A stretch of DNA of 64,000 bases from Simmondsia chinensis (GCA_018398585.1 JAGTTD010000005.1:5883355-5947354), one strand, 5' to 3'; shown: positions 12,215-24,489, numbered from the stretch's first letter. Program-made: numbers and translations. Notes: a model not told the origin generated them from the sequence alone.

Positions 12215-13408
12215 ATGCTCACCGGCGACCATTCTCCGGCGGAGACAATCGCCGGCAACGAGGATCTCCTCGCAGAACTACTCACTCACCTCCCCGTAAA
12301 ATCTCTCCTCCGCTTCAAATGCGTCTGCAAGCAGTGGCTCTCCCTCATCTCCGGCAACCGTTTCTCTCTCCTCCACTCCCTCCGCCGCCGTCGGCGTCAC
12401 CGCTCCTCCTCCGCGCTCTTCTTCCACCACTCTCTCTCCTCTGCCACTCTCTCTCCTAATTTCGACTTCATTCCGCTTTCCTCCACCGGCGGCGCAGCTC
12501 AACCGCCGCCGTTTCTCTCTCTCCTCAACTCTTCTGCGATGAATATCCTTCAGTCATGCAATGGACTCCTATTATGCTCTTCAAGTTCGCAATCCAATGT
12601 TCTAGACTTTTTTGTTTGCAATCCGAGTGTAGATCAGGTAGTTAGGGTTTCGTTACCTGATCATTTGTACGAATCTGGTCTCCAATCGCTCTCCGGTGTT
12701 AATCTCGCCTTCGATCCGTTGAAATCAATCGATTATAAGATAATCTGCGTTTCGAAGTCTGATTCCATGGAAAACGGTTACAGAATCGATCTTTACTCCT
12801 CGATCGACCGTCAATGGCGCCAATTGATCGAGTTCTTCATGGCACCGTTCGATGTGGAGTTCGAGCGTGGAGTTTACTGTAACGGTAACCTCCATTGGCT
12901 CAGCCACACAGATTCCACGCTTTACCTCGATGTCGAGAGAGAAATTATAGAACCTCTTACCTTACCGTCCGCCATTGAAGGAGCTTACATCGAGCGGTTC
13001 CGATACTTCGGCGAAAATCGTAATCACCTCCATCTAATCGAAATCCGAACCAATTGCGTATCCGAATTCGACATTCTCGAGCTCGATTTCAGTCAAAAGA
13101 GATGGAATGTGCATCAAAGAGTGAATCTCGACATCGTAGGGCGCGAATTCGACGAAATGTTCCAGAATCACAGCGATCGATTTGGCCGCCATTTCAGATT
13201 CTATGCGTTCTCAATCCTCGCGGTGATCAGAGGCGATGAAGAAGATGAATCTTCTCTCGTTTTGTCGATTCCAGGTAAAGTGATTTCGTACGATTTTCAT
13301 TCTAGGGTTTCGAGGTTGCTGTGTGATGTGGCAGATCAAAGTGATAGGTGGTTACCTTTTAGAGGTTACAATGCATATCAGTTCATTGAGAGTCTCTACT
13401 GCGCCTAA
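12215..13408 (+). CDS. F-box protein with FBA/kelch-type associated region
   Basis: Single-exon gene of 397 codons, intact. Residues about 14-55 form an F-box (DLLAELLTHLPVKSLLRFKC then VCKQWLSLI), the motif that binds SKP1 in SCF ubiquitin ligases. The rest resembles the plant F-box associated interaction region: an LLCSSS and VCNPS segment near residues 115-137, a GNLHWL motif near 228, and alternating hydrophobic strands that would form the substrate-binding propeller. Such proteins select targets for ubiquitination; the target here cannot be told. The start at 12215 is the first ATG of the frame and leaves a short N-terminus before the F-box. A second in-frame Met is far downstream, past the F-box. 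GC-rich relative to its flanks, typical of coding sequence. The numerous plant family prevents a precise gene name. Confidence 0.9.
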   Translation: MLTGDHSPAETIAGNEDLLAELLTHLPVKSLLRFKCVCKQWLSLISGNRFSLLHSLRRRRRHRSSSALFFHHSLSSATLSPNFDFIPLSSTGGAAQPPPFLSLLNSSAMNILQSCNGLLLCSSSSQSNVLDFFVCNPSVDQVVRVSLPDHLYESGLQSLSGVNLAFDPLKSIDYKIICVSKSDSMENGYRIDLYSSIDRQWRQLIEFFMAPFDVEFERGVYCNGNLHWLSHTDSTLYLDVEREIIEPLTLPSAIEGAYIERFRYFGENRNHLHLIEIRTNCVSEFDILELDFSQKRWNVHQRVNLDIVGREFDEMFQNHSDRFGRHFRFYAFSILAVIRGDEEDESSLVLSIPGKVISYDFHSRVSRLLCDVADQSDRWLPFRGYNAYQFIESLYCA

Positions 13409-13437
13409 ATAACCGAATGCATTTTTCACTTGATTTT

Positions 13438-13855
13438 GCACTTACACTGTTGGTGCTTAATGTTTTTGAGTTTGTTCAAATTAGTCTCTCGTCTTTTCAT
13501 TTTTTTAATTTTTTTTCCTTTTATAATGATAAGGAGGGGATAAACCCTATAAAATCCCCCTTAAATGGGAGCCACTTTTAAGCCTTATAGGGATCAAACT
13601 TGGGTCACGCCGTTTGCAATCAGAGAACTCCGTCATTAGGATATGTCCGTAATGTTTTTAACTTTGTTCAAATTAGCCCCTCAATTCTTTTGTTCAAAAA
13701 TGGTCCGTAATGCTCTATTTTTTGACAAAGTTAGTCCTCCCCCCGAATGAATTTAGAAACATTAGTAATCATTTTGAGCAAAAGAATATATGAGAGACCA
13801 ACTTAAACAAACTTTAAAAAATATTAGTTTGAGCAATAATACTCTGAATAATCCT
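13438..13855. repeat. MITE-like inverted-repeat element (family A), with internal insertion
   Basis: The left part reads ttacactgttggt then gtttgttcaaattagtc; the right part contains the inverse (gaccaacttaaacaaacttt). The same arrangement occurs at 14326, 49753 and 51506. The block 13505-13665 has a T-run and unrelated sequence, looking like a retroposon inserted in the element. Lies just after the F-box gene and may sit in its 3' UTR. Confidence 0.5.
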
Positions 13856-14005
13856 TTCTTGTGAAATTTCTTCTGAACTAACCAAGATGTAAAGTGATGG
13901 AACGAAGAGATGAATTTGATTCATGTAGCTGAAAAATGTAAAACTGTTGTAAATTTCTTTGTGAGGTATTTGGGAAAAAAAAAGAATGAGGAGTTGTTCT
14001 TTTTA

Positions 14006-14150
14006 CAACAACAACAACAACAACATACTCATTGCCTTAAGAGCTCCCGCATAAGTAGGGTCCGGGAGGGGTGTAATGTAGGTAGCCTTACCCTTTCAAG
14101 GTGATGCCCTAACGAGAGGCTGTTTTCAAGGATCCCCAACCTGAGAAGCA
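14006..14150 (-). mobile_element. Au-like SINE copy, without 5S head
   Basis: On the minus strand the body runs from a cctgagg-type junction through acagcctct, ggtaaggct, ccggaccctacttatgcggg and ends in (TTG)7. No 5S rRNA sequence precedes the body. Instead the sequence further upstream on that strand contains gctttttgctttcatgctt-type text also seen near the copies at 28787 and 45378. Confidence 0.8.
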
Positions 14151-14325
14151 CGAAAAGTATAAAAGGCATGGAAGCATGAAAGCAAAAAGCATACAGACAT
14201 CAGGTGTAAGAGTAAACACAATGCCACATATTATGTTGCGGGGTGAGAGAATTCTGCATTCTTTTGCTATGGTATTTGTGTTGGTTGAATCTTCTCGTGG
14301 AATTATAGGGGGCATGGACTGTGGT

Positions 14326-14830
14326 ATTTACACCGTTTATAATGGCGTTTGTAAGTTTATTTAAATTAGTCTATTTCTTTTTTTTGTTTAAAATAGTTTC
14401 TAGTTCCTGTAAGTTTGTTTAAATTAGTCTATATAATCATTTCTTTGGTTTCAAATCGGTCTACCACATTTTCTTTGGTCTCAAATAGTATCTCAAGTTT
14501 TACGGTATGGCAGAAGGGATCCACAATATTTAAAACTTTAACTAGTAACTACATGGGGAACAAATTTGTCATGAAATTAAGGGTGATGTTATTACCTATG
14601 CAAAATTGATATTTCTAGGGTAATTTTATGGTTATCATTCTTTATAAGTCACATCATTTCTTTAGCAATAATAATTTTCATCCTGACAATAACAATGCTT
14701 TACATAAACGACTTTTTTAAGCAAAAAAATGATGAGGGATCAATTTGACAAACTTATAAATATCAAGAATTATTTTAGAAGAAATTAGGGGATTAATTTG
14801 AATAAACTTGTCTGTCTTCTTGTCTTAACG
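14326..14830. repeat. MITE-like inverted-repeat element (family A)
   Basis: Begins tatttacaccgtttataatg then gtaagtttatttaaattagt and ends with the inverse text (gattaatttgaataaacttg). Noncoding. Related to the element at 49753-50123, whose ends are clearer. Confidence 0.45.
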
Positions 14831-15602
14831 TTGATGCCCAGATTTACGAATAGTTAGAAAAAGAACTGATCGAGTGAACCTGTTATGCATTTGGTGGCTG
14901 ATAACAGTCCTTAGAAAGTGACACTTTGGAGGCTATATTGAATTGATGTCATTTTGGATGAAATAGGATCCAAGTACAAAAAACCGTTTCAGAAATCTTG
15001 GCCTTGGCAAGGTCACCTTCAAGGTTGCCTATGTAGATCACGAGTTTAAATTCAAACACATTGTCCTGTTGAATTTTGGTTAAGTTGCATACAAAGGCGA
15101 CAGTTGAAATCTCATCTACTTGCATCTTTAAACGATCTCATAACATAACATGTTTTGGGGAAAGGTGAGCTCGAACCCCAAAGCTCATAACTGGGAATGA
15201 GAAGTCCTAACCGTTAAAAACGACCAATCTCGTTACAGTGTACCATACCATGCTACAAACGTAATACCTACCTATCAATTGTCAAGAGATTGTTTGGAAA
15301 GGGGGAGATACACATCAACTCGTTTATGTATTCTCTACTTAATCAAAAACTTCCCACTCAAAACCAACTGTAGTCGAGTGGATCGAAACAATGAACAATC
15401 GCGTCATACAACATCAAACCTTCAATGATATACTTTGACCGAGGGAAACTATAGCCGATGAGGCCCTCAAGACATCAGACACCACAAATCACTTACAAGG
15501 CAAAAATGATTAGCAGGGAGCTTTAACAGTACGAGCAACGGAACTTAGGGTGTGATTTAAGGATCCTCAAGATCAGCCCTTCCTCAACTCCATAAAAGAG
15601 GG
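14831..15602. other. Intergenic, downstream of the TRM11-like gene
   Basis: No gene seen. Contains the 3' UTR of the minus-strand methyltransferase at its right side. The text agctcgaaccccaaagctca near 15170 resembles retroelement junk but is too short to classify. Confidence 0.3.
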
Positions 15603-18600
15603 CTAAACATACTTCCCTCTATATTTCGGTTTCAAATCTTTACTCACCTTTGATTCGCCACCTTCTCCCTGCTGGTGATTCACGGGAGCAAACACCACAG
15701 AGTGGAGATTCCCCTCCTCAAGCCACTTCGAATGATTTGCTTTAAACTCCACGTGCATCATCTTAGCTGCCTCAGCGATTTCTTCGCTATACGCTGTTGT
15801 TTTAGCCATCGTCAGTAACACCCGGCTATATCGATAGCTAAGGATTTGCTCACATACCGCGACTAGCTTGAAGCAAGGGTGCTCGGGGAAACTGGGCTCA
15901 GGTGAGCCCTCGTCTCTCAGAACCGGGAAGAAGAAAACAAGCCTCCCGCCCATCACTAGCATCCTCGCAGCTAGGTCGAGTAAGTCATGGACGCACTCGG
16001 CTAGGCTGTAGGGTGCTGTCGATGGTATATGGTCAGCTCGCTTGTCTTCTGGTACAGTGTATGGATCCACCGCACCCTTAAGTAATTTTCGGCCTCCTGA
16101 TTTACGCCCTCCTGCTCGAACCCCATATGGTGGGTCGCAGATTATGGCATCAAACACCTTGTAAGAGAAGTATGAGGTACACCCTTGTTTAGTTAGGGTT
16201 TCGAGGGTTAATCGTGAAATCGAAAACGGAACATTCAAAATGGGGTTTGATGAGAAGAGAAATAAGGTGAACTATGAAGATCATGAACTTAAACTGCGGT
16301 TGAGGTCGCAGCTTCATGGATATTTTGTGATCAGTTGTGACATTTCCGTTGTGGTTTCAAACGAACACAAGCTGTTTTTAACCCTTACATTTGCAAAATT
16401 GAATGCAGAACCATATTGAGAGTTTTTAACACGTAAATACATAAGGGTTATTTACGCCATATGTTCTTGAAGTTTATCCATTGTATTGATATAGTTATTG
16501 TACTTACTGCCAATGTAGTCCATGCACAATTAACTGTGTCAATTTAGTCTTAAAGCAAAATTGACGTTATTTTAGAAACAAAAAATTTAACGGTCGGTTT
16601 AATGGGTACTTCTATATTAGTCACTTAAATTTGGTATGTGGAGTCATCAAAAATTACTTCATTCACTTAACTTTAGTTTCACCATAGAACAGTATCGAAA
16701 TGATGTAAATTGTATAGAAACTAAATTGACATAATTACCAGTAAAGATTAAATTAACACAGTAGACAAATTACATGGACTTCTAGCATCAACCACCCTAT
16801 ATTTAATATATGTTATTCGATAAAGACGATATATGCACATTAAGGAGACTATTTCCAAATTACCAATGCATAACAATCGACTTTGTAATTAATAATGGCC
16901 ATTATTTGATTCCACAATCAAGATATAGCACTAAACGCTACATATAAGCAATAAATTGTTTCCCGGTTTGTTTAGAGTCGGACAGTAGCGCACCTCTTTC
17001 AACCCAGCTCGCCATGGAGGAAGATTATTATCTGCCCTCAACAGAGATATTGGTTCTGGCAAGCCATACTGCAGAAAAAGTAGCATACACTATAAGTCTT
17101 AGTAAGCCATACTGCACAAATTTATCATCAATTTTGTAGCACCCAAACTATGGGAGGAAGACAAGCTAAAGATGAGCACCATTTTTACAGTAACCGCTGC
17201 ATAAATATGGAATTAAATCGCAATTTCTAGTGTCTTATACATCGGGTAACAGCACATCGTGGGGGGCAAGTTCTAAAGTCCTGAAAGATTCGTTAGAATT
17301 TGAAGAAGTATCGTTAATTTCTTCATGTTTGCACCAAATTCGAGGCTTTACATATTTGCAAAAATTTAAAGATATAATCATGCAACCAACAATTTTACTT
17401 TTTGACTTTTTGATACTTCTAACATGTAAATACATTTATAATGTTCTAATAAAATAAGATGACATATATATGAGTTATGAAAGGTACTAGGTTTGTTATT
17501 GTTGTATGTATGAGTTATGAAAGCCATTACAACATGGCACTACATGATAACTAATAGCATAATGGCTATCTCGAAAATCTATTACATAATATATATTTAA
17601 TTCTATGCTACTTAAAGAGGGGGGAGAGGTGAAGTTTTGACCTGCTTAAAATTGCTCCAAACATCACGATCAGGCCCTCGTCCATCACGCACTACCCTTA
17701 TGTCAATGTCTGCACCCTGAAAGTTTCACATCAGTACAACAATAACAACAACAACTGATAGCCCAGTGCCTCAAAGAGGCTCCCAACCAAGGAGGCTGCT
17801 TTTGAAGGCTTTATATCAGTCTTTTGGGAAAAAATCAATTTATATCATACATTTCGAGGAATCCTTTTTTTTTTCCCCCAAACTCCTATTTGAACATACC
17901 CAATGCCTCAAGGGCTCCCGCCTACGCAGGGTCCGCCGGGGGGGGGGGGGGGGGGGGGGGGTGTACACAGCCTTCCCCCTTCATGGTGTTAACCTAAAGA
18001 GAGGCTGTTTCCCAGTGCCCCCAACCTGAGGGTGAGGACTTTCCGGGAGGTCACCCATTAACTATAATCTTCTAAAATTTGGGGCGTCTTCACTTCACCA
18101 AAATTCTCCGATTTTGCAAGAAAATTTTCAGACTCCTATATTTTCCAAAGCATGCAAGAAACTCATTTCCAAATTTTTCAGGTAAATATGGGTTTCAAGT
18201 TTTATTCCCTTTGTACTAAAACCTGGAAAATACTTTATCCCTATTTTCTAGTTTCCTTCGACATGTTTGTTATCGTTCTTTGTTTGTACATTTTAGTTTC
18301 TGTTTTTTTTTAGGAACTATTTTTTCTAATTTTGATTTTTCGTTTTCAATTTTTACATAAACTAGGAAAAGAAAAACTAAAAACGAGGAAGCAAAAACCA
18401 AAAAAATAGTCTCCATAATATGATTTTTTTTTAATTTCTAAAAAAACCCAAAAACTGCAAACAAAAAACAATACCAAACAAGCCCTTAATAAAATGGATT
18501 ATTTTCCCTTGTTTTCCAAATTTTCCCACTGTTTTCCATAATTTTTCATAAAAGACCTTTGAAAACCAGAAATAGAATTGAGGAAACTTTTGCAAACTAA

Positions 18601-21600
18601 ACGCGCTCTCATCAATAGTAATGGAAGTTACGCACCATTGTCATAGCACCAAAACGGGCAGCAGCCACAAGGACACTCCCTGTGCCAACAAAGGGATCAA
18701 AGACGAGCTTCCCAGGGGCCGCAAGACCTTGATTAGCCATCAAGAATGCCATTTCTGCATCCATGGACGTCGGTCCAATGTAAGCGCGACTCTTCAATTG
18801 ATACGTTGGAATAAGCTTCCTGTCAGCGGCACCCACCTCTCTTCCGAAGAAGATCCGTCTTTGAACAATGGGAGGCAGACCATTGTTGATTCCATGATCA
18901 TTGATTTCTATTAGCCAAAATTTATGGTCTGGATTTCGTAAGTTCACACGACCCTAAAATGGAAATTAGAAATTAAACATAGAAACTAGTACAAGATATA
19001 AATTAAATAACATGAAATGCTAGATGATTTCAACACGAATCGTATGACATTTTTTTTTTTTTTTTTTTTTTTTTGGGAAGATGAAAACACCCTAGGCGAG
19101 TCGTATAAGTTAAAACAGATAGGAACCCAGAGGAAATTGAATATCTCGGATTCTTATGATCAAAAAACAAGTTTCAAGATGCAACATATGAAAAGAAGCC
19201 CGACTTAGGATGGAGGATATTATTTTTCGTTTCGGTAGGTAAGAAAGTCAACTTTTTTGTCCTAGGCCTCAAACATAGCAGTGTTTTACCGGTGGACCAA
19301 GACCTCAACGGCGGATGTGTTTTTTTCTTCTAGTGCATTATGTATCATCACTACTAGATGCTCTAAGGAAGTCATTTCCTTGTAAAAGAAAAGGAACTTT
19401 CTTCAGCCAAAGTTGCTGGCAGCAAGGGAATTATCGACAATCCGAGTATATTCTTCCACCAAGGTAGCTCTTTTTGAGGCCATGTTTCTTCTAACTATAA
19501 GGCTCAGATGGCACCATTGTGCAAAAAAATAAAGCAAATTTAAAATTCATATTTTCTCAAGTTCAAGTAAAAAGTATTATAGACCTCGAATGGGATGAAA
19601 GCAAGCTTGGCCATGCGTTCTTTCTGCTCCTCAGTGCTAAAAACTTTCCCAAAACTGTCAATATTTATTTTGAATGTGCTTCCAGGTGCCAAGTATGGTG
19701 ACTTCTTCTCTTCAGGATAGCGCTTTACAGCCTCTTCCAACTCTTCATAGCAACTTCCTTCACCCCAAACTTCATATATTCCCTTCACAAGTATACCTGT
19801 TAATTGTTCACCAAAAGGCGTGAGAACTCCTTCCCCAATTCTATTAATCTTTTATCGATATGAACAACTACTAATTAATCTATCGGACAGATGTAAAAGA
19901 CAAAGTGCATTTATTTAATAATCCCAAAGCTAACAATTCCATATTTATTATGACACAAACACCTAACTTTCTTCATCATGCCTATGCTGCTTGATACAAA
20001 CAAAAAGGACAAATGATGCTCCACAAATCGTCTTAAACATAGATCCCACTTAGCGAACAACTGAAAATAAAATACCATCTATTTTGCTGTCAAAGCATTC
20101 AGTTACCACACCCCGAAACAGTAATATTGAGAATGATTTACAGAACAGCTCAAAAATTTCAAATTATAATGGCAGCATCCTCTTTATTTTTCTATTTGAT
20201 GCTTATTGTTCTCTTGGTTGACTAGAATGGTTAGTTTCTCAAGTACTTTCTACTGTGACGTAAGAACTTGTCACACAGTAATTTGCAATGATGAGGGCCA
20301 ATATACAAGCATATGGCCTCAAATTCAATCCTAATATATCGGATGCTGGTATTAAATACCATTACATAGATAATATCTATTATGGAATAAAGAATCCTTC
20401 TATCCTGACCTCCCTAAAGAGGATCTAACACCACGATCCGCCCCTTAGACTAAGATCGTTGCCACTGTCCAAACCCACCACTAGATGGAGAGGCACATTA
20501 AGCACATACAACTACACATCCATGCTCACACAGCAAAGTGAACTCAGTCCATTGACAAAGATAGCAGATAAATACATTCACTTGCATCTTGTCAACAAGG
20601 CATAAAATTTAGGGAATTTATCACTTAAGTACCCTGTGATTTTGGGTCCCCCCCCCCCCCCCCAAAAAAAAAATAGCTACCCTAGCGTTTCAATATATAA
20701 AATAAGTTACCATGAGGTTTAAGAGTCTTATTACTTAAACAGCCTGAGGTTTAAAAATTTTATCACCTTGGTACCTTCTATTGGAATCTAATGAGCTTTC
20801 ACTAGAAATGCTAACTTGGGACGTGACTCTGACATTATATTAGCATCCTCTACCAAAATTCAATGTATTTTCACCAAGAAATGCTAATATGAAACTTGAT
20901 TTTCGCAATAAACATGGTACATATATATTGCAGTAATTTTGTTCCACGTAAACAAGTTACATCTAAAATTCATCACATTTAGACAACTTTTCACTTATTT
21001 TAGTTGGACGATACCTAGATGATAAAATTTTAAAACCTTAGAATACTTCATTGTACATATCCAAACATCAGGATATATAATTGAAAATTCCTCAAATCTC
21101 AGTGTAGCTATATGATAGATTCCTTGAAATTTAAAGCTAGAAATGTCTCAACAACATGCACCAAACTATACAATCGATATCTAGAATCACAATTGATAAA
21201 ATGAACCACAGTTTTTCATCTTAGCTAGCGTACTAAGAAACACGAAAAAGCTGATATAAGTAGATCTTTGATACAAATCAAATCAATCCAAAACACAAAT
21301 CAATCAATCCAATCAACAAATCAATGAATCAATCGATCAACTAACTCAAAATAGTAGTATATTCGTATATAATCAGTACAAACTGAACAGTATAGAAAGA
21401 CTTACAAGTATAAGGTAAGATTTGTACAGTAAGAGGAAAGGTACAGAAGATAGATAGGCAGGGTAGGGAGAGACCTAGAGAGAGAGCTCAATCAATTCAT
21501 CCATGCCCTTCCTCTACAATAAAGCCTCTATATATAGAATTACGAGAAGGGTATAGTTAGTATTAAAGGACTTTCCCTAATTATTCACCCCTCACTTAAC

Positions 21601-22017
21601 CACTATGTTTTGGATTGTATCGATTCTATACATAAGTCAAGTGATAAGATCAACATTGACGTTGAAATTGAGAAAAAGATCAACATATAAACCAACGAAA
21701 CTACTTCACCTAATACCAGTTCAGTTTCAAAATGGAATCACACTGAACCACAAGGCCAGAAGAAATTCAACAAAAAGATGCGATGAAGGAGAAGAGAGAG
21801 AAAGAAGGAACTGACTGCGATTGGCGATGTTGCGGGCGATGTCTTCGGAGGGCAAATGGACGAAGTGATAGGGTGAGTCAGGGTGAAAACCGTCAGGTAA
21901 CCGCCATTGGAGAGCATGAGGATCATTATCGAAGGCGCCGAAGAGATGAGCAAGAGATTCAACTTCAGGTTTCCTGTAATCTAACAATCTGTGGTAGAAC
22001 ACGCACATATACCACAT
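15603..22017 (-). CDS. TRM11: tRNA (guanine-10-N2)-methyltransferase, TRM11/TRMT11 family
   Basis: Six exons join in frame with GT-AG introns: 22017-21816, 19796-19585, 18953-18636, 17716-17642, 17068-16994 and 16157-15603. They total 1437 nt, 478 residues, matching the family length (about 460). The N-terminal region (MWYMCVFYHRLLDYRKPEV) resembles the TRM11 N-terminal RNA-binding part. Motif I for S-adenosylmethionine binding (FDPFVGTGS) is at about 223-231 and the amino-methyltransferase catalytic motif DPPYG at about 302-306. The enzyme family methylates G10 of tRNAs, with a TRM112 partner in yeast. The ATG at 22017 was chosen because homologous sequence starts there; the upstream frame is a GA-repeat leader. 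Introns 1, 3 and 5 hold SINEs and MITE-like repeats. All key residues are present, so it is probably functional. Confidence 0.92.
16432..16805. repeat. MITE-like element (family B) in TRM11 intron 5
   Basis: Left end ggttatttacgccatatg and inverted right end (catcaaccaccc side) enclose the family motif aactgtgtcaatttagtc. Related copies lie at 25543 and 44560. The terminal inverted similarity is imperfect. No coding content. Confidence 0.5.
17735..17800 (-). mobile_element. 3' fragment of an Au-like SINE in TRM11 intron 3
   Basis: Only the (TTG)n tail and the terminal cccagtgcctcaaagaggct segment (plus-strand text) are present. A severely 5'-truncated or rearranged copy, next to the longer copy at 17893. 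Confidence 0.6.
17893..18060 (-). mobile_element. Au-like SINE with truncated 5S rRNA head, TRM11 intron 3
   Basis: Minus-strand order: the C-box end of 5S rRNA (aatgggtgacctcccggaaa, 18059-18040), then the ggttgggggcac junction, the ggtaaggct-type body and the terminal gggtatgttc. A run of 22 G at 17939-17960 replaces part of the body. The head is cut at the C box, so this is a 5'-truncated member of the 5S-headed group. Confidence 0.8.
20605..21125. repeat. Degenerate inverted-repeat element in TRM11 intron 1
   Basis: Begins ggaatttatcacttaagtac and ends with a rough inverse of that text near 21120. It contains a 16-C run at 20650 and repeated aatgctaacatg/tcaccaag motifs. Similar text recurs near 23640, 51460 and 61430, indicating a dispersed AT-rich family. 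Confidence 0.4.
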
Positions 22018-22088
22018 CTCTCTCTCTCGCTCTCTCTCTCCCTCTTCTTCTTCTTCTCTCTCACTTGAATCTTGATTTCCAAAATCTA

Positions 22089-22103
22089 AAACCCTAAACC
22101 CTA
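22089..22103 (-). promoter_or_regulatory. Telo-box (AAACCCTAA) upstream of the TRM11 gene
   Basis: Two overlapping aaaccct repeats lie about 75-85 bp before the start codon, next to a GA/CT microsatellite leader (22020-22070). Telo-boxes are known elements in promoters of plant translation-related genes, which fits a tRNA-modification gene. Functional role is inferred. Confidence 0.5.
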
Positions 22104-22139
22104 TTCTTGTGTGAAAATGTTGAAATGTATTATATTTCA

Positions 22140-22800
22140 TATTTTAAATTTTAAAAAGTCATTTTATCTTAATAGATGAAATGAAAATTCAAAATAAAAA
22201 ATTAATTCAACGAACATCGATATAATATTGATATGGTATAAATTTTTTTTAGTCAATTAATTGGTTTTTTTTTTATATTATAAAGAGAGTCAATTATCTG
22301 TTCAATTAATATCATCTTGAATTACTTTATTTTTGTAATTTGGGATAGGGAATGACACGCATAACTCTTGCACACTTTTGATTTTACTTTATTCATTGTC
22401 CATGTTTTATTTTATCAGTCCCTATTTTTCTGTACAATCATATTTCGAATTCAAAAACTTAATTAAGACGTAAAAGGTCAAACATATTGAAATGTATTTC
22501 AGATATAAACAGTTCTTCTCTAAACTTACATGATTGGAGAGTTAGTGTGTTTTGGAAGAAGATAAAGCTTGATTATATATGTGTAAAATTACTTAATCTT
22601 AAAAGAATTCTTATGCTTTTAATGTAAGGGAGTAGAAAAATTATCCTAAACACCCTAAAATAATGAGAGTCCCAATAATTAATTGGGAAATACCTAATTC
22701 TATTGTTAATTGTGCATATTTTTGCTGGTGGATTTGAAAATTTAGGTGTAACTTCGTCTTCAAGCATCAAAATCTGGACCTAAAAAGGGTGGCTATGCTG
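22140..22800. other. AT-rich intergenic stretch, no gene seen
   Basis: No coding or repeat structure recognised apart from low-complexity A/T runs. Confidence 0.35.
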
Positions 22801-22803
22801 GCC

Positions 22804-23313
22804 ATGGATGGGGTGCGGGAATTCCAGTCCATCAATAACAATCATGACTCGAATGATTCTCAGGACAGGAATGCCGCATCTTTAAGGTGGAGTGCACCTA
22901 TTCATGGATTTGTCACGCTGAACTCTGACACTGCTTAGAGTAAGGATAAGCATGGGGCTTTTGCAATAGTTGTGCGTGACCATAGCGGACATATGTTGCG
23001 GAGCTGGTGCGGAATTCTAGTTACTGATAATGCTCTCATTGCAAAAGCTCAAGCGGTCCATATAGCGTGTCTCAAAGCTGTGGAAGCAGGTTGGAATAAG
23101 GCTGTTTTTGAATCAGATTGTAAAATTGTTATTGATGCCTTGAATGATAGTAAATATGTCCCATGGGAGATCATGACCATCATTTTGGACATTTTGGACC
23201 TTACGAATCATTTTGAATGTGTATATTTTAATTGGATTCCTAAGTCATGTAATAGGGTGGTTCATTTAGGAGCTAAGTTTCATTTTGTTAACAATTGTAA
23301 TCACGAGTGGTGA
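22804..23313 (+). pseudogene. RNase H-like (RVT_3) domain remnant, probably from a LINE
   Basis: The frame reads RWSAP, then LNSDTA, a TAG stop at 22936-22938, then KDKHGAFAIVVRDHSGHML and ESDCKIVIDALND. This is the plant RVT_3 RNase H-like fold found at the C-terminus of LINE reverse transcriptases and in free genes. Of the acidic catalytic positions, the first Asp (SDTA) and the third (ESD) are visible. The middle Glu, normally in AEAxAL, is replaced by Gln (AKAQAV). The premature stop and missing Glu indicate a dead copy. The C-terminal HFVNNCNHEW tail also departs from the family. Confidence 0.75.
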
Positions 23314-23501
23314 ATATGTCCCCTCTAGAACTTTGTAATGCCGTTTTGATCGATAAAATGTTTTGTGTGGTGGCCTAATGGTCACCGTTTGATGATCAAA
23401 ATAAAATTGGGAAGAGTATTAAGAGGCTCTTAAATCAATGTTAAATAAATTTGTGAGGTTTGAGTTTGTAATATAGCAACAAATTAAACAAGAGAATATT
23501 T

Positions 23502-24213
23502 AAGGCTCCGTTTGTTTAGGGGTCCCTTTTCTATTATTTGGCACAAGTTTGGTGACAGAAAAGCTCAAATAGGAGAAAGTGATTTCCTTTTTAAAAGAGG
23601 GGAAATCATAATTCCAAATGATAAAAAAAATATGGTTCCAATAATATATAAGTATTCTCATTAGAATTTTTGCTAAAAAATGCTAACATGACATATAATT
23701 TCACCAATGTTTAGGTAGTTTACATCAATATAAGATGAACTTTTTACTCTAATTTGCTAAAAATATTGACATGACTTAAAAATATTATCGTATATTAGCA
23801 TTTTTATTTTTGGTCAAGTTTTTACAAAAATTAATCAAATTTTGATATATTGTACCTAAGTGATAAAATATTCAACTTCACGATATGTCATTATATACAT
23901 TAAAATATCAGGATATGTAATAAATGCTCAAACCTCATAATATCTTAGTAATAATTTCACAACCACACAAAGTCTAAATAATTTCGAATATATTATATTG
24001 CTATTTATGTTGTCCTATAACTGGGTATAAGCTAATTATTACAAAGATTATTTCTTTAAAATAAACAAGGAATATTAACATGTGAAACATGTTTTCCGTT
24101 GAAACAATCAATGGAAAACTACAACAGGAATGACATTTTCCATGAAAAACCTTTTTCAAAGGAAAAAATTTTCCGGGAAAAGAATACTACTCTTGAAACA
24201 AACAGAGCCTAAG
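23502..24213. repeat. MITE-like element with ggctccgtttgttt terminal repeats
   Basis: The left end taaggctccgtttgttt and the right end aaacaaacagagcctaa are inverted repeats with one mismatch over 17 bp. The interior is AT-rich and ends in aaacctttttcaaaggaaaa. Partial relatives with the same right end lie at 62083-62207 and similar fragments near 39230, 60200 and 62650. No coding content. Confidence 0.65.
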
Positions 24214-24489
24214 AGTACCTGATTGGAAAATGCTAAACATATTTAATAAAAATATTCTCAATTTTATATCTAATATATATGATATACAATTATTAGACTA
24301 AAAATAATATTAAGTTTATTACTTTCGCAGGGTAATAATATTATTTCATATATTGAAGATATCCCTCAGAATTGTAACATTCTGATGCAAAATATTGTTA
24401 CTGACACTATTGTCTTTTAGAGTAACCGATTGTATCTTCTAATTTTATTATTTTCACTATCAAAAGCAATTTAGTAAAACAAATAAGAT

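Noticed and set aside
12278..12502. Minus-strand Glu/Arg-rich open frame opposite the F-box gene
   Set aside because: Antisense of the Ser/Leu/Arg-rich F-box coding region; no independent support.
21727..22140. Longer TRM11 start upstream at 22140
   Set aside because: The added residues are a Glu/Arg run from the GA microsatellite; conserved sequence starts at the ATG at 22017.
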